The notes: generated from the sequence alone by a model not told the origin. 64,000 nucleotides of DNA from Curvibacter sp. (GCA_020621965.1 JAHRYV010000008.1:1-64000); one strand, 5' to 3'; counted from the stretch's first letter, positions 1 to 11,663 are shown. Numbers and translations: made by a program.

Positions 1-2525
<2,525 letters not shown>

Positions 2526-2530
2526 TGCCC

Positions 2531-2557
2531 CCCTGCAGGCCGTTGCGGCCTGCAGGG
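2531..2557. terminator. Stem-loop between convergent genes
   Basis: Perfect 11-bp arms (CCCTGCAGGCC / GGCCTGCAGGG) around the loop GTTGC lie between the kinase stop and the photolyase stop. The position suggests a shared bidirectional terminator, although there is no clear T tract on either side. Confidence 0.6.
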
Positions 2558-2558
2558 C

Positions 2559-4037
2559 TCACTCTTGCTCTGCGGTCTTGCGGACGACGGCGTAGCGCCC
2601 GAGCGTGCGCTCACGTGCTTCGTCGTGCGCCACCAGCGGCCAGGGATAGTTTTCGCCCAGCGTGACACCGGCGCCGGCCAGTTCCAGCGGACTGGACAGC
2701 CAGGGCGCATGCAGGGCGGCGTCCGGCAGGTCGGCCAGCTGCGGCAGATAGCGCCGGATGAAACGGCCCTGCGGATCGAACTTCCGGCTCTGGCTCACCG
2801 GGTTGAAGATGCGGAACCACGGCTGTGCATCGCAGCCGCTGGATGCCACCCACTGCCAACCGCCATTGTTGGACGCCAGGTCGAAATCATTGAGCTGCTC
2901 GGCAAAGTAGCGCTCCCCCCAGCGCCAGTCGATGCCCAGATCCTTCACCAGGAAGCTGCCCGCCACCATGCGCAGGCGGTTGTGCATATAACCCGTCTGG
3001 TTGAGCTGGGCCATGGCGGCATCGACGATGGGATAGCCGGTGCGGCCCTCGCACCAGGCCCGGAACAGCGCGTCTGCCTGCGGGCCGTGCTCCCAGCGGA
3101 TGGTGTCGTAGGCCGGCCGGAAAGCGCCGTGGGCCACCCGCGGGAAATTGGCCAGGATCTGGAAATAGAAGTCGCGCCAGGCCAGCTCGCTGAGCCAGGT
3201 GGCGGCGCCGGGACTGCCCTGGCGGCTGCGCTGCTGTGCGCTGGCCACCAGCCGGCGCAGCGACACCGTGCCGAAGCGCAGGTGGATGCCCAGGTAGCTG
3301 GGACCTTTGAGGGCAGGGAAATCGCGCGTCTCATGGTATTGGTCCATGCGCTGGGCGAAGTCGTCGAACAATAGGCGCGCGCCGCGGCTGCCGGTGGGGA
3401 TCTTCAGCTGCGCCAGATTGCTGGGCTCGAAGCCGAGTTCGGCCAGTGCGGGGACGGGCTGGCGCAGCGTGGCGGGGCGGGGCGCCAGGGCGCTGGCCGG
3501 CGCCACGGTGTCGTACACAGGCAGCGCGGCAGCCTGCAGGCGCGCCAGCCAGGCGCGTTTGTAGGGCGTGAACACGGTGTAGGGCGTGCCGGCGCCGCTC
3601 AGCAGTTCGCGGCCTTCGAAGATCACGTGGTCCTTGCACGTGTACAGGGCAATGCCGGCGGCCGCGAGCTGGCCGCGCACGCGGGCATCGCGCGCCTGGG
3701 CCTGCGGCTCGTAGTCATGGGCCGCAAACACCGCCTGCACACCCAGCTGCTGCGCCAGCGCCGGCAGAACCTCGACGGCGCGGCCGTGCCGCACGATCAG
3801 GCCGGCTTCGTCTTGCTTGGCCAGGGTGCGCAGGTCGGCATCCAGTTCCAGCAGGCTGGCGTGGATGAAGGCCACGCGCCGGTCGGCGCGCGGCAGCGGG
3901 TCGAGGATGTCGCGGTCGAAGACGAAGGCGCAGTAGACGTGCCGGCACTGCCGCAGGGCCTGGTGCAGGGCAGGGTGGTCGTCCAGCCGCAGATCGCGGC
4001 GAAACCAGACCAGGCCGGAATCCAAGCTATTTTGCAT
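2559..4037 (-). CDS. phrB: Deoxyribodipyrimidine photolyase
   Basis: Light-driven FAD enzyme of 492 aa that reverses cyclobutane pyrimidine dimers; class I CPD photolyase/cryptochrome family. The N-terminus has the antenna-domain signature WFRRDLRLDDHPAL. The C-terminal FAD domain has WKDFYF-like LAWRDFYFQIL, HNRLRMVAGSFLVKDL and the tryptophan-rich WQWVASSGCDAQPWFRIFNP block. I place the start at the ATG at 4037 (MQNSLDSGLVWFRRDL); a start at 4076 would run through the promoter and start of the divergent yqgE. It is convergent with the kinase gene and only 20 bp separate its start from yqgE. Confidence 0.93.
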   Translation of the reverse strand: MQNSLDSGLVWFRRDLRLDDHPALHQALRQCRHVYCAFVFDRDILDPLPRADRRVAFIHASLLELDADLRTLAKQDEAGLIVRHGRAVEVLPALAQQLGVQAVFAAHDYEPQAQARDARVRGQLAAAGIALYTCKDHVIFEGRELLSGAGTPYTVFTPYKRAWLARLQAAALPVYDTVAPASALAPRPATLRQPVPALAELGFEPSNLAQLKIPTGSRGARLLFDDFAQRMDQYHETRDFPALKGPSYLGIHLRFGTVSLRRLVASAQQRSRQGSPGAATWLSELAWRDFYFQILANFPRVAHGAFRPAYDTIRWEHGPQADALFRAWCEGRTGYPIVDAAMAQLNQTGYMHNRLRMVAGSFLVKDLGIDWRWGERYFAEQLNDFDLASNNGGWQWVASSGCDAQPWFRIFNPVSQSRKFDPQGRFIRRYLPQLADLPDAALHAPWLSSPLELAGAGVTLGENYPWPLVAHDEARERTLGRYAVVRKTAEQE

Positions 4038-4057
4038 ATCACCGCTAAAATTCGCGC

Positions 4058-4657
4058 ATGGCCGATGATTCTGCACCTATCAACCTGACGAATCATTTCC
4101 TGATCGCCATGCCCGGACTGGCCGACGAGACTTTTGCCAAAAGCGTGGTCTATTTGTGCGAGCACAGCGAGCGCGGCGCCTTGGGCCTGATGATCAACAA
4201 GCCCAGCGACATCAAACTGCAGAACCTGTTCGACAAGGTCGAATTGCCGCTGGGCCGCGCCGATCTGAAAGACGCCCCCGTGTTCCAGGGCGGCCCGGTG
4301 CAGACCGAGCGCGGTTTCGTCCTGCACGAGGCCCTGCAGGAGGAGAAGGCGGAAAAGCCCGAGCCGGTCTACGCTTCCACCATGATGATTCCCGGCGGCC
4401 TGGAGATGACCACCTCGCGCGACGTGCTCGAAGCCCTGTCCACCGGCGCCGGCCCCAGCCGCGTGCTGGTCTCGCTGGGCTACTCGGCCTGGGCCCAGGG
4501 CCAGCTCGAATCCGAGATCGGCGAGAACAGCTGGCTGATCGTGCTGGCCGACCCCGAAGTGATCTTCGAGACCCCGGTCGAGCAGCGCTACGACAAGGCC
4601 CTGGCCCTGCTCGGCCTGCAGGCCTGGATGTTGTCACCCGAGGCGGGACACGCGTGA
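4058..4657 (+). CDS. yqgE: YqgE/AlgH family protein (UPF0301)
   Basis: A 199-aa protein with the family hallmarks NHFLIAMPGLADETFAKSVVYLCEH near residues 10-35 (given here as two overlapping motifs, NHFLIAMPGL and FAKSVVYLCEH), GALGLMINKP, FQGGPVQTERGFVLH and LGYSAWAQGQLESEI. Cytoplasmic, biochemical function unknown; in many proteobacteria it precedes ruvX (yqgF), as it does here, and AlgH was named from alginate regulation in Pseudomonas. The ATG follows a short AT-rich stretch that probably holds the promoter shared with the divergent photolyase. Confidence 0.9.
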   Translation: MADDSAPINLTNHFLIAMPGLADETFAKSVVYLCEHSERGALGLMINKPSDIKLQNLFDKVELPLGRADLKDAPVFQGGPVQTERGFVLHEALQEEKAEKPEPVYASTMMIPGGLEMTTSRDVLEALSTGAGPSRVLVSLGYSAWAQGQLESEIGENSWLIVLADPEVIFETPVEQRYDKALALLGLQAWMLSPEAGHA

Positions 4658-4693
4658 TATGAAGCACCCCCAGGCTCCGCTCCGCTCCGCCAC

Positions 4694-4708
4694 CCCCCTG
4701 ACAGGGGG
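4694..4708. repeat. GC-rich intergenic hairpin CCCCCTGACAGGGGG
   Basis: The 126-bp gap between yqgE and ruvX holds this 5-bp-arm palindrome and, 15 bp on, a second small hairpin (CCGGC AAA GCCGG). I recall similar CCCCTGANAGGGG intergenic elements as scattered in Comamonadaceae genomes. That recollection and any role (terminator or REP-like repeat) cannot be tested here. Confidence 0.4.
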
Positions 4709-4783
4709 CAACGCCAGTGGCCCGGCAAAGCCGGTTCCACGGCGTTTCGCGGTTTTCGCTTTTTCTGCGGAGGCGGAACTGCC

Positions 4784-5203
4784 ATGAGCACGGCAGCGTC
4801 CATCACTGCCATTCCCGCCGCGCAGCAAAGCTTTCTCGCTCTGGATTTCGGCCTCAAGCGCACCGGCGTGGCCGTGGGCAACCGCCTGCTGCGCCGGGCC
4901 CAGCCGCAACCCACCATCCGGGCCGAGGGCGACGCCCGCTTCGAGAAGATCGCCGAGCGCCTGAAGACGTGGCAGCCCGACGCGCTGGTGGTGGGCATAC
5001 CCTTCCATCCCGACGGCGCGCCGCACGACAATACGGCGCGGGCGCAGAAGTTCGCGCGCCAGCTGCGCGGGCGCTTCGGCCTGCCGGTCTACGAGGTCGA
5101 CGAGCGCTACAGCACGACCGAGGCCCTGGCCGATGGCGCGGCCGATGCCGACGCGGGCGCGGCCTGCGTCATCCTGGAGCAGTTTTTGAGGAACCTGGAA
5201 TGA
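4784..5203 (+). CDS. ruvX: Holliday junction resolvase-like / pre-16S rRNA nuclease YqgF
   Basis: A 139-aa RNase H-fold protein. Conserved acidic motif LALDFGLKRTGVAVG near residue 20, LVVGIPFHPDG near 74, and the C-terminal VDERYSTTEA near 105. In E. coli YqgF matures the 5' end of 16S rRNA. The ATG is preceded by GGAGGCGG. Its TGA overlaps the pyrR ATG in an ATGA, so the two are probably translationally coupled. Confidence 0.93.
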   Translation: MSTAASITAIPAAQQSFLALDFGLKRTGVAVGNRLLRRAQPQPTIRAEGDARFEKIAERLKTWQPDALVVGIPFHPDGAPHDNTARAQKFARQLRGRFGLPVYEVDERYSTTEALADGAADADAGAACVILEQFLRNLE

Positions 5204-5697
5204 GCACCTTGGCACTGGATGCGGAAGCCCTCTACGGCGAACTGCTGCGCGGCGTGCGCGGGCTGTGCACGCCGGGCACGCGCCTGGTCGGCGTGACCTC
5301 GGGCGGCGCGTGGCTGGCCGAGCGGCTGCAGCGCGACCTGCAGCTGAGCGGCGAACACGGCGTGATCTCCTCGGCCATGCACCGTGATGACTTCGCCCGC
5401 CGCGGGCTGGCCATCGGCGGCCAGACCCTGCTGCCCTTCGACGTCAACGATGCCCAGATCATCCTGCTCGACGACGTGCTCTACACCGGGCGCACCATCC
5501 GCGCCGTCATCAACGAACTGTTCGACTACGGGCGCCCCGCGGGCATCAAGCTGGCCGTGCTGGTGGACCGCGGCGGGCGGGAGCTGCCGATCGAGGCCGA
5601 CTTCGCCGCCGCGCGCGTGGCGCTGGCCAGCGGCCAGTCGCTCGCCCTGGCGCGGGATGAACGAGGCAATTTCAGCTTCCAGGTCGAGAACGCATGA
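5200..5697 (+). CDS. pyrR: PyrR bifunctional protein / uracil phosphoribosyltransferase
   Basis: A 165-aa phosphoribosyltransferase-fold protein with the PRPP-binding loop IILLDDVLYTGRTIRA near 87-102. In Bacillus PyrR is an mRNA-binding attenuator; in proteobacteria the protein next to pyrB is often kept as a UPRTase-like protein with an unclear regulatory role. The start is the ATG at 5200, which overlaps the ruvX stop. It lies 44 bp upstream of pyrB. No PyrR-type attenuator hairpin was evident in that gap. Confidence 0.9.
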   Translation: MSTLALDAEALYGELLRGVRGLCTPGTRLVGVTSGGAWLAERLQRDLQLSGEHGVISSAMHRDDFARRGLAIGGQTLLPFDVNDAQIILLDDVLYTGRTIRAVINELFDYGRPAGIKLAVLVDRGGRELPIEADFAAARVALASGQSLALARDERGNFSFQVENA

Positions 5698-5741
5698 GAC
5701 GGACGCAGCGCGCCCACCGAACCGCACGAGGCTAGACCCAC

Positions 5742-6704
5742 ATGCTCTACAAACGCAATCCTCAACTCAACAAAAACGGCGAGCTGATCCACCTGCTGTC
5801 CACCGAAGGACTGCCGCGCGATATCCTCACCCACATCCTCGACACGGCGGCCAACTTCGTCAGCGTCAGCGACCGCGAGGTCAAGAAGGTGCCGCTGCTG
5901 CGCGGCAAGAGCGTGTTCAACCTGTTCTTCGAGAACTCCACGCGCACACGTACCACCTTCGAGATCGCCGCCACGCGGCTGTCGGCCGACGTCATCAACC
6001 TCGACATCGCGCGCTCCTCGGCCTCCAAGGGCGAGAGCCTGCTCGACACCATCGCCAACCTGAGCGCCATGGCGGCCGACCTCTTTGTGGTGCGCCACAG
6101 CGAATCCGGCGCGCCTTACCTGATCGCCCAGCATGTGGCGCCGCACGTGCATGTGGTCAACGCCGGCGACGGCCGCCACGCCCACCCCACGCAGGGCCTG
6201 CTGGACATGTACACCATCCGGCACTACAAGAAGGACTTCGCCAACCTGACGGTGGCCATCGTCGGCGATGTGCTGCACTCGCGCGTGGCGCGCTCCGACA
6301 TCCATGCCCTCACCACCCTGGGCTGCGCCGAGGTGCGCGTGGTGGGCCCCAAGACCTTGGTGCCGGCCACCATGGCGCCCATGGGCGTGCGCGTCTGCCA
6401 CACGCTGGAAGAAGGCATCAAGGGCGCCGACGTCATCATCATGCTGCGCCTGCAGAACGAACGCATGAGCGGCGCGCTGCTGCCTTCCAGCCAGGAATAC
6501 TTCAAGAGCTTCGGCCTGACGCCCGAGAAGCTGCAGCTGGCCAAGCCTGACGCCATCGTCATGCACCCGGGGCCGATCAACCGTGGCGTCGAGATCGACT
6601 CGACGGTGGTGGACGGCAAGCAGAGCGTGATCCTGCCGCAGGTGACCTTCGGCATCGCGGTGCGCATGGCGGTGATGAGCATCGTGGCCGGGAATGAAGC
6701 ATGA
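5742..6704 (+). CDS. pyrB: Aspartate carbamoyltransferase catalytic subunit
   Basis: A 320-aa enzyme making N-carbamoyl-L-aspartate from carbamoyl phosphate and aspartate, the first committed step of pyrimidine synthesis. Diagnostic motifs are [13 protein letters not shown] near 62-74 (carbamoyl-phosphate loop), HPTQGLLD near 147, and [12 protein letters not shown] near 273. It overlaps the 5' region of the inactive dihydroorotase gene, matching the pyrB-pyrC' arrangement of Pseudomonas-type class A ATCases, where the two proteins form a dodecamer. No pyrI is present. Confidence 0.95.
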   Translation: MLYKRNPQLNKNGELIHLLSTEGLPRDILTHILDTAANFVSVSDREVKKVPLLRGKSVFNLFFENSTRTRTTFEIAATRLSADVINLDIARSSASKGESLLDTIANLSAMAADLFVVRHSESGAPYLIAQHVAPHVHVVNAGDGRHAHPTQGLLDMYTIRHYKKDFANLTVAIVGDVLHSRVARSDIHALTTLGCAEVRVVGPKTLVPATMAPMGVRVCHTLEEGIKGADVIIMLRLQNERMSGALLPSSQEYFKSFGLTPEKLQLAKPDAIVMHPGPINRGVEIDSTVVDGKQSVILPQVTFGIAVRMAVMSIVAGNEA

Positions 6705-6720
6705 GCGGGAGCAAACCAGA

Positions 6721-8016
6721 ATGAAACTGTTGATCAAAGGTGGCCGTGTCATCGACCCGGCCAGCAACCGCGACGAGATTGCCGACGTGACCATCGCAGC
6801 CGGCCGCATCGTGGCCATCGGCAAGGTGCCGGCCGATTTCGCGCCCAACCGAACCATCGACGCGGCCGGGTGCATCGTCGCCCCTGGCCTGCTGGACCTG
6901 GCCGTGCGCCTGCGCGAACCGGGCCACGAACACGAGGGCATGCTCGAATCCGAGATGGCGGCGGCCGTCGCCGGTGGTGTCACCAGCCTGGCCTGCCCGC
7001 CCGACACCGACCCGGTGCTCGACGAGCCGGGCCTCGTCGAGATGCTGAAGTTCCGCGCCGAGAAGCTGCACCAGGCGCGCGTGTTCCCGATCGGCGCGCT
7101 CACGCGCAACCTGCAGGGCGAGATCCTGACCGAGATGGCCGAGCTCACCGAGTCCGGCTGCGTCGCCTTCAGCCAGGCCGACGTGCCGCTGGTCAACACC
7201 CAGGTGCTGCAGCGCGCTTTCCAGTACGCCAGCACCTTCGGTTATGCCGTCTGGCTCCGCCCTAACGACTACTACCTGGGCCAGGGCGTGGCGGCCAGCG
7301 GGGCGCTGGCCACGCGCCTGGGGCTGTCGGGTGTGCCGGTGGCGGCCGAGACCGTCGCCCTGCACACCATCTTCGAGCTGATGCGCGCCACCGGCGCCCG
7401 TGTGCACGTGTGCCGCCTCAGCAGCGCCGCCGGCGTCGCGCTCGTGCGCCGGGCCAAGGAGGATGGCCTGCCCGTCACCTGCGACGTCAGCATCAACTCC
7501 CTGCACCTGACCGACACCGACATCGGTTACTTCGACAGTCGCATGCGCCTCAATCCGCCGCTGCGCCAGCAGGTGGACCGCGACGCGCTGCGCGAGGGCC
7601 TGGCCGACGGCACCATCGATGTGCTGGTGTCCGACCACACACCGGTGGACGAAGACGCCAAGATGCTGCCCTTTGCCGAAAGCGAGCCCGGTGCCACCGG
7701 CGTCGAGCTGCTGCTCAGCCTGGCGCTCAAGTGGGGGCAGGAGAGCGGCGTCGGCCTGACGCGCGCACTGGCCGTGCTGAGCAGCGAGCCGGCGCGCGTG
7801 CTGGGCGGCGCCCTGGGCACCTTGCAGGCCAGCGCCGGCCAGCTGGTGGTCGGCGGCGTGGCCGATGTCTGCGTCTTCGACACGCTGGCCGAGTGGACGG
7901 TGCAACCCGCGGCCCTGCGCAGCCAGGGCAAGCACACACCGTTTGCCGGCTACGAGTTGCCCGGCCGGGTGCGCAGCACCATCGTGGGCGGGCAGATTGC
8001 CTTCCAGCAGGAATAA
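6721..8016 (+). CDS. pyrX: Dihydroorotase-like protein PyrC' (predicted non-catalytic ATCase partner)
   Basis: A 431-aa type I dihydroorotase homologue. The zinc motif normally DxHxHLREPG reads DLAVRLREPG (near residue 59), so both metal-binding His are replaced by Ala and Arg. The later VHVCRLSS also lacks the usual metal His, while VSDHTPVDEDAK is kept. This is the pattern of PyrC', the inactive subunit that holds PyrB in an active dodecamer in Pseudomonas. A GGGAG sequence 10 nt before the ATG at 6721 supports that start over an in-frame ATG at 6694 that overlaps pyrB. An active pyrC must lie elsewhere. Confidence 0.9.
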   Translation: MKLLIKGGRVIDPASNRDEIADVTIAAGRIVAIGKVPADFAPNRTIDAAGCIVAPGLLDLAVRLREPGHEHEGMLESEMAAAVAGGVTSLACPPDTDPVLDEPGLVEMLKFRAEKLHQARVFPIGALTRNLQGEILTEMAELTESGCVAFSQADVPLVNTQVLQRAFQYASTFGYAVWLRPNDYYLGQGVAASGALATRLGLSGVPVAAETVALHTIFELMRATGARVHVCRLSSAAGVALVRRAKEDGLPVTCDVSINSLHLTDTDIGYFDSRMRLNPPLRQQVDRDALREGLADGTIDVLVSDHTPVDEDAKMLPFAESEPGATGVELLLSLALKWGQESGVGLTRALAVLSSEPARVLGGALGTLQASAGQLVVGGVADVCVFDTLAEWTVQPAALRSQGKHTPFAGYELPGRVRSTIVGGQIAFQQE

Positions 8017-8029
8017 ACCCCTGGCCGCG

Positions 8030-8794
8030 GTGCGTGCGAGCTTGCGTGGCCGGCTGCGTGGCCTGTGGCGGCTGCTGCGGGCCGGTGCCCACATCCTGGC
8101 CGGCCTGCTGACCATCCTGCTGCGCTTTCCTCGCCTGTCCCCCGAACAGCGCGAGATCCGCGTGCAGGTCTGGTCGCGCGAGCTGCTGGCCCACCTGGGC
8201 ATCCGGCTGGAGGTGCGCGGCCCGGCGGCCCTGCCGGGCCCCTTGCTGCTGGTGGCCAACCACATCTCCTGGCTGGACATCAGCGCGCTGCACGCCGCGC
8301 GTTTCTGCCGTTTCGTCTCCAAGGCCGACGTCAAGGCCTGGCCGCTGATCGGCGCCCTGGCCAGTGGCGTGGGCACGCTGTTCATCCAGCGTGAGTCCCG
8401 GCGCGATGCCATGCGCGTGGTGCACCACATGGCCGACAGCCTGCGTGCCGGCGACGTGCTGGCGGTATTCCCGGAAGGCACTACCGGCGATGGTGTGGAG
8501 CTGCTGCCTTTTCACGCCAACCTGCTGCAGGCGGCCATCGCGGCCGGCTCGCCGGTGCAGCCGGTGGCACTGCAGTTCGTCGACACGCGCAGCGGCCAGC
8601 GCAGCCCGGCGCCCTGTTATGTCGGTGACGACACCTTGCTGGGTTCGGTCTGGCGCACGGTGTGTGCCCCGGCCATCACGGTGCGCATCGTCTTCGGCGT
8701 GCCGCAGCCGGCCGCGGAACGGGAGCGGCGCGCCTGGGCGGAAGATCTGCGCCAGGCCATCGAGCAGCTGCGCCAGCCGCCGGGCGAGCCTTAA
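8030..8794 (+). CDS. plsC: 1-acyl-sn-glycerol-3-phosphate acyltransferase (PlsC family)
   Basis: A 254-aa membrane-associated acyltransferase with the HX4D motif NHISWLD near residue 80 and the substrate motif FPEGTT near 147. A hydrophobic segment (HILAGLLTILL) lies near the N-terminus. The family transfers an acyl chain to lysophosphatidate in phospholipid synthesis; the in vivo acceptor here is not proven. The GTG at 8030, 14 bp after the pyrC' stop, gives the expected basic N-terminus; the longer open frame inside pyrC' is unlikely. Last gene of the ruvX-pyr run and convergent with the ABC ATPase. Confidence 0.85.
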   Translation: MRASLRGRLRGLWRLLRAGAHILAGLLTILLRFPRLSPEQREIRVQVWSRELLAHLGIRLEVRGPAALPGPLLLVANHISWLDISALHAARFCRFVSKADVKAWPLIGALASGVGTLFIQRESRRDAMRVVHHMADSLRAGDVLAVFPEGTTGDGVELLPFHANLLQAAIAAGSPVQPVALQFVDTRSGQRSPAPCYVGDDTLLGSVWRTVCAPAITVRIVFGVPQPAAERERRAWAEDLRQAIEQLRQPPGEP

Positions 8795-8798
8795 CGGC

Positions 8799-9935
8799 TC
8801 AGGCGAGGTCCGTACAGGCTGTGCGCTGACCGGCGCAGGGTTTGTCGCAGGCGCCGTCCTGGCGCAGCGCGCAGCCGCGGTTGAAGGTCACCACGTGGTC
8901 CACCTCGGGCCGGATGCCGATCCACTCGCCGATCTTGTGGTCGTGGTGGCTGGGCACATGGGCCAGCACGGTCTGGCCGCTGGCCAGGCGCAGGGTGTAG
9001 AGGAACTCCGAGCCGCGGAAGGCCTTGCGCACGATCTCGGCCTTCACCGGCGCGTCGTCGTCGTGCACGATGTCGTCGGCACGCAGCAGCACGTCGCACT
9101 CGCCGCCGGCGAAGGCGCAGGGTAGCGGACACTCGGCGATGTCGGTCAGATTGCCCAGCGGCGTCTGCACCACGATCTGCTGGTCGACCTGCCGGATGGT
9201 GGCCGGCGCGAACACGCCGTGGCCGATGAAGTCCGCCACGAAACGCGTGGCCGGGCGGTGGTAGAGCGTATAGGCGTCGTCCCACTGGTGCAGCCGGCCC
9301 TCGTGCATGACACCGATGGTGTCGCCGATGGCAAAGGCTTCAAGCTGGTCGTGTGTGACAAACAGCGCCGTGGCCTGCGCGGCCTTCAGGATGGTGCGCA
9401 CCTCGTGCGCCAGCCGCTCGCGCAGTTCGACGTCGAGGTTGGAGAAGGGCTCGTCCAGCAGCAAGAGTTGCGGCCGCGGCGCCAGCGCGCGGGCCAGCGC
9501 CACGCGCTGTTGCTGGCCGCCCGAGAGTTCGTGCGGGTAGCGCGACTCGCTGCCCTCCAGGCCCACCAGCGCCAGCACCTCGCGCACCCGCAGTTCGCGC
9601 TCGGCGCGGGGCAGGTGGGCGATGCCAAAGGCCACGTTGCGGCCCACGTCCAGATGCGGGAACAGGGCGTAGTCCTGGAACACCATGCCGATGCGCCGCG
9701 CCTCCGGTGCCAGCTGCGTCTGGGCGCTGCCCACCACCTGGCCCGACAGCCGGATCTCGCCCGCGCTCACCCGCTCCAGGCCGGCCACGGCGCGCAACAG
9801 CGTGGTCTTGCCGCAGCCCGAGGGGCCGATCAGCACGCCGATGTCGCCGGCACGCAGGCCCAGCGACACGTCCCGCACGGCCGGCTGGGCGGCGCCGGGG
9901 TAGCGGACTTCGAGTTGCGCGACTTCGAGGAACAT
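8799..9935 (-). CDS. fbpC: ABC transporter ATPase, FbpC/iron(III)-type importer
   Basis: A 378-aa ATPase with Walker A GPSGCGKTT near 38, Q-loop MVFQDYALFPH, signature LSGGQQQRVALARAL near 138, Walker B LLLLDEPFSNLD near 158 and switch His in VTHDQ. The C-terminal TOBE-like regulatory domain (260-350) ends in an unusual tail with four Cys within about 25 residues (GCAL, ACDK, PCAG, ACTD). It is transcribed divergently from the permease and partners with it. No periplasmic binding protein gene lies beside them, so the substrate (iron is the family default) is inferred. The start ATG lies about 100 bp from the permease start. Confidence 0.85.
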   Translation of the reverse strand: MFLEVAQLEVRYPGAAQPAVRDVSLGLRAGDIGVLIGPSGCGKTTLLRAVAGLERVSAGEIRLSGQVVGSAQTQLAPEARRIGMVFQDYALFPHLDVGRNVAFGIAHLPRAERELRVREVLALVGLEGSESRYPHELSGGQQQRVALARALAPRPQLLLLDEPFSNLDVELRERLAHEVRTILKAAQATALFVTHDQLEAFAIGDTIGVMHEGRLHQWDDAYTLYHRPATRFVADFIGHGVFAPATIRQVDQQIVVQTPLGNLTDIAECPLPCAFAGGECDVLLRADDIVHDDDAPVKAEIVRKAFRGSEFLYTLRLASGQTVLAHVPSHHDHKIGEWIGIRPEVDHVVTFNRGCALRQDGACDKPCAGQRTACTDLA

Positions 9936-9989
9936 GGTGGGAGGCTAATGACCGCGGGGAAGGCCGGCGGGACCAGGCCTTCATTGTAG

Positions 9990-10009
9990 ATGCTTACAAT
10001 TCTCATTAC
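9990..10009 (-). promoter_or_regulatory. Possible Fur box between fbpC and fbpB
   Basis: On the minus strand the divergent promoter region carries GTAATGAGAATTGTAAGC. The left half (TGAGAAT) matches the Fur half-site TGANAAT well; the right half is weak. It fits iron control of an Fbp-type importer but is a judgement by eye. Confidence 0.35.
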
Positions 10010-10037
10010 GCCCGCTCCTCTATTCCGGGCGCTCTGC

Positions 10038-11663
10038 ATGCCCCTGCGTCGGCTCCATCACCTCTTCCTGCTGCTGTTCACCGCCTGCCTGATGCTGCCC
10101 GTGCTGGCCCTGCTGGGGGCCTGGCTGCCGGCGGGCGCGGCCGGCGCGCAGACCGGCGCGATCCTGCTGGAGATGGCGCGTACCGTGCTGCCCGACTACG
10201 TGGCCACCACCTTCTGGCTCTGCCTGCTGGTGGCCGTGGGTGTCATCACCGTGGGGCTGTCGTCGGCGGCCGCGGTGACCTTGTTCGACTTTCCCGGCCG
10301 CCGCTTCTTTGAGTGGGCGCTGCTGCTGCCCCTCGCCATGCCGGCCTATGTGGTGGCCTACGCCTACACCGATTTCCTGCAGTACAGCGGCCCGCTGCAG
10401 ACCTGGCTGCGCGCACTGACCGGTCTGCAGGGGCGCGTTTTTCCCGAAATCCGCAACACGGGGGGCGCGGCCTGGGTGCTGACCTTCGCGCTCTATCCCT
10501 ACGTCTACCTGCTGGCGCGCACGGCGCTGGCCGAGCGCGCCAGCCATCTGATGGAGGCGGCCCGCCTGCTGGGCGCCCCGCTGTCGCGCCGCATCCGCGA
10601 GGTGGCGCTGCCGCTGGCGCGCCCGGCGGTGGCGGCCGGGGTGGCGCTGGCCCTGATGGAGACGCTGGCCGACTTCGGCGTGGCCAGCTACTTCGGCATC
10701 CAGACCTTCACCGCCGGCATCTACAAGGCCTGGCTGGCCATGGACAACCGGGTCGCCGCCGCCCAGCTGGCCACCGTGCTGCTGGGGCTGGTGGCCCTGC
10801 TGCTGTGGCTGGAGCACCGCTCGCGCCAGCGCCTGCGTTTCGTCAGCACCCGCCTGGGGCGCGCTGCCGGCACCGAGGCGCGGCCGGTGCCGCTGCGCGG
10901 CGCCCGCCTGGCCCTGGCCTGGGCGGTGTGCGGGCTGCCGCTGCTGATGGGTTTTGTGGCGCCGGTGCTGTTCATGTTCCGCCCCCTGCTGGCGGACTGG
11001 TCGGAGCTGCCCTGGGACGGTTTTGTCGGCTGGGCCGGCAACAGCCTGCGCCTGGGCGCGCTCAGCGCCGTGCTGGCGGTGGCCCTGGCCCTGCTGCTGG
11101 CCTTCAGCCTGCGGCGCCTGCCCGATCTGCTGACGCGCGCTGTGGTCTGGCTGGCCGGCCTGGGTTATGCCGTGCCGGGCGCCGTCGTGGTGGTGGGCCT
11201 GCTGTTGCCGGTCGGCTGGGTGCAGGCGGCCTGGCCCAACGCCAGCGCGGCCTACTGGGTCACGGCGACCTCGCTCGGCCTGGTCTGGGCCTACCTGGTG
11301 CGGTTTTGCGCGGTGGCACTGCAGTCGGTGCAAAGCGGCTATGCGCGTATCCCGGCCAGTCTGGACGACAGTGCGCGCATGCTGGGCAGCGGGGACTTCG
11401 GCCTCCTGCGCCGTGTGCACTGGCCGCTGCTGCGGCGCTCGGCCATGGCGGCCACCCTGCTGGTCTTTGTCGATGTGATGAAGGAGCTGCCGGCAACCCT
11501 GGTACTGCGGCCCTTCGACAGCGATACCCTGGCCGTGGTGGCCTACCAACTGGCGCGCGACGAGCGCCTGGGGGAGGCGGCGCTGCCGTCTTTGGCCCTG
11601 GTATTGGTGGGGTTGTTGCCGGTACTGTTGCTAAGTCGCACGCTTCGTACGCGCAATGGCTGA
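10038..11663 (+). CDS. fbpB: ABC transporter permease, FbpB/iron(III)-type, fused double permease
   Basis: A 541-aa inner-membrane protein with two binding-protein-dependent permease halves, about 12 hydrophobic segments. The ATPase-contacting EAA loops read MEAARLLGAPLSRRIREVALPLARPA near 170-195 (first half) and DSARMLGSGDFGLLRRVHWPLL (second half). This arrangement is typical of Fbp/Sfu/Hit iron permeases. I chose the ATG at 10038 (MPLRRLHHLF), which gives a short basic N-terminus before the first membrane segment; an ATG at 9990 lies within the putative Fur box. Confidence 0.85.
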   Translation: MPLRRLHHLFLLLFTACLMLPVLALLGAWLPAGAAGAQTGAILLEMARTVLPDYVATTFWLCLLVAVGVITVGLSSAAAVTLFDFPGRRFFEWALLLPLAMPAYVVAYAYTDFLQYSGPLQTWLRALTGLQGRVFPEIRNTGGAAWVLTFALYPYVYLLARTALAERASHLMEAARLLGAPLSRRIREVALPLARPAVAAGVALALMETLADFGVASYFGIQTFTAGIYKAWLAMDNRVAAAQLATVLLGLVALLLWLEHRSRQRLRFVSTRLGRAAGTEARPVPLRGARLALAWAVCGLPLLMGFVAPVLFMFRPLLADWSELPWDGFVGWAGNSLRLGALSAVLAVALALLLAFSLRRLPDLLTRAVVWLAGLGYAVPGAVVVVGLLLPVGWVQAAWPNASAAYWVTATSLGLVWAYLVRFCAVALQSVQSGYARIPASLDDSARMLGSGDFGLLRRVHWPLLRRSAMAATLLVFVDVMKELPATLVLRPFDSDTLAVVAYQLARDERLGEAALPSLALVLVGLLPVLLLSRTLRTRNG

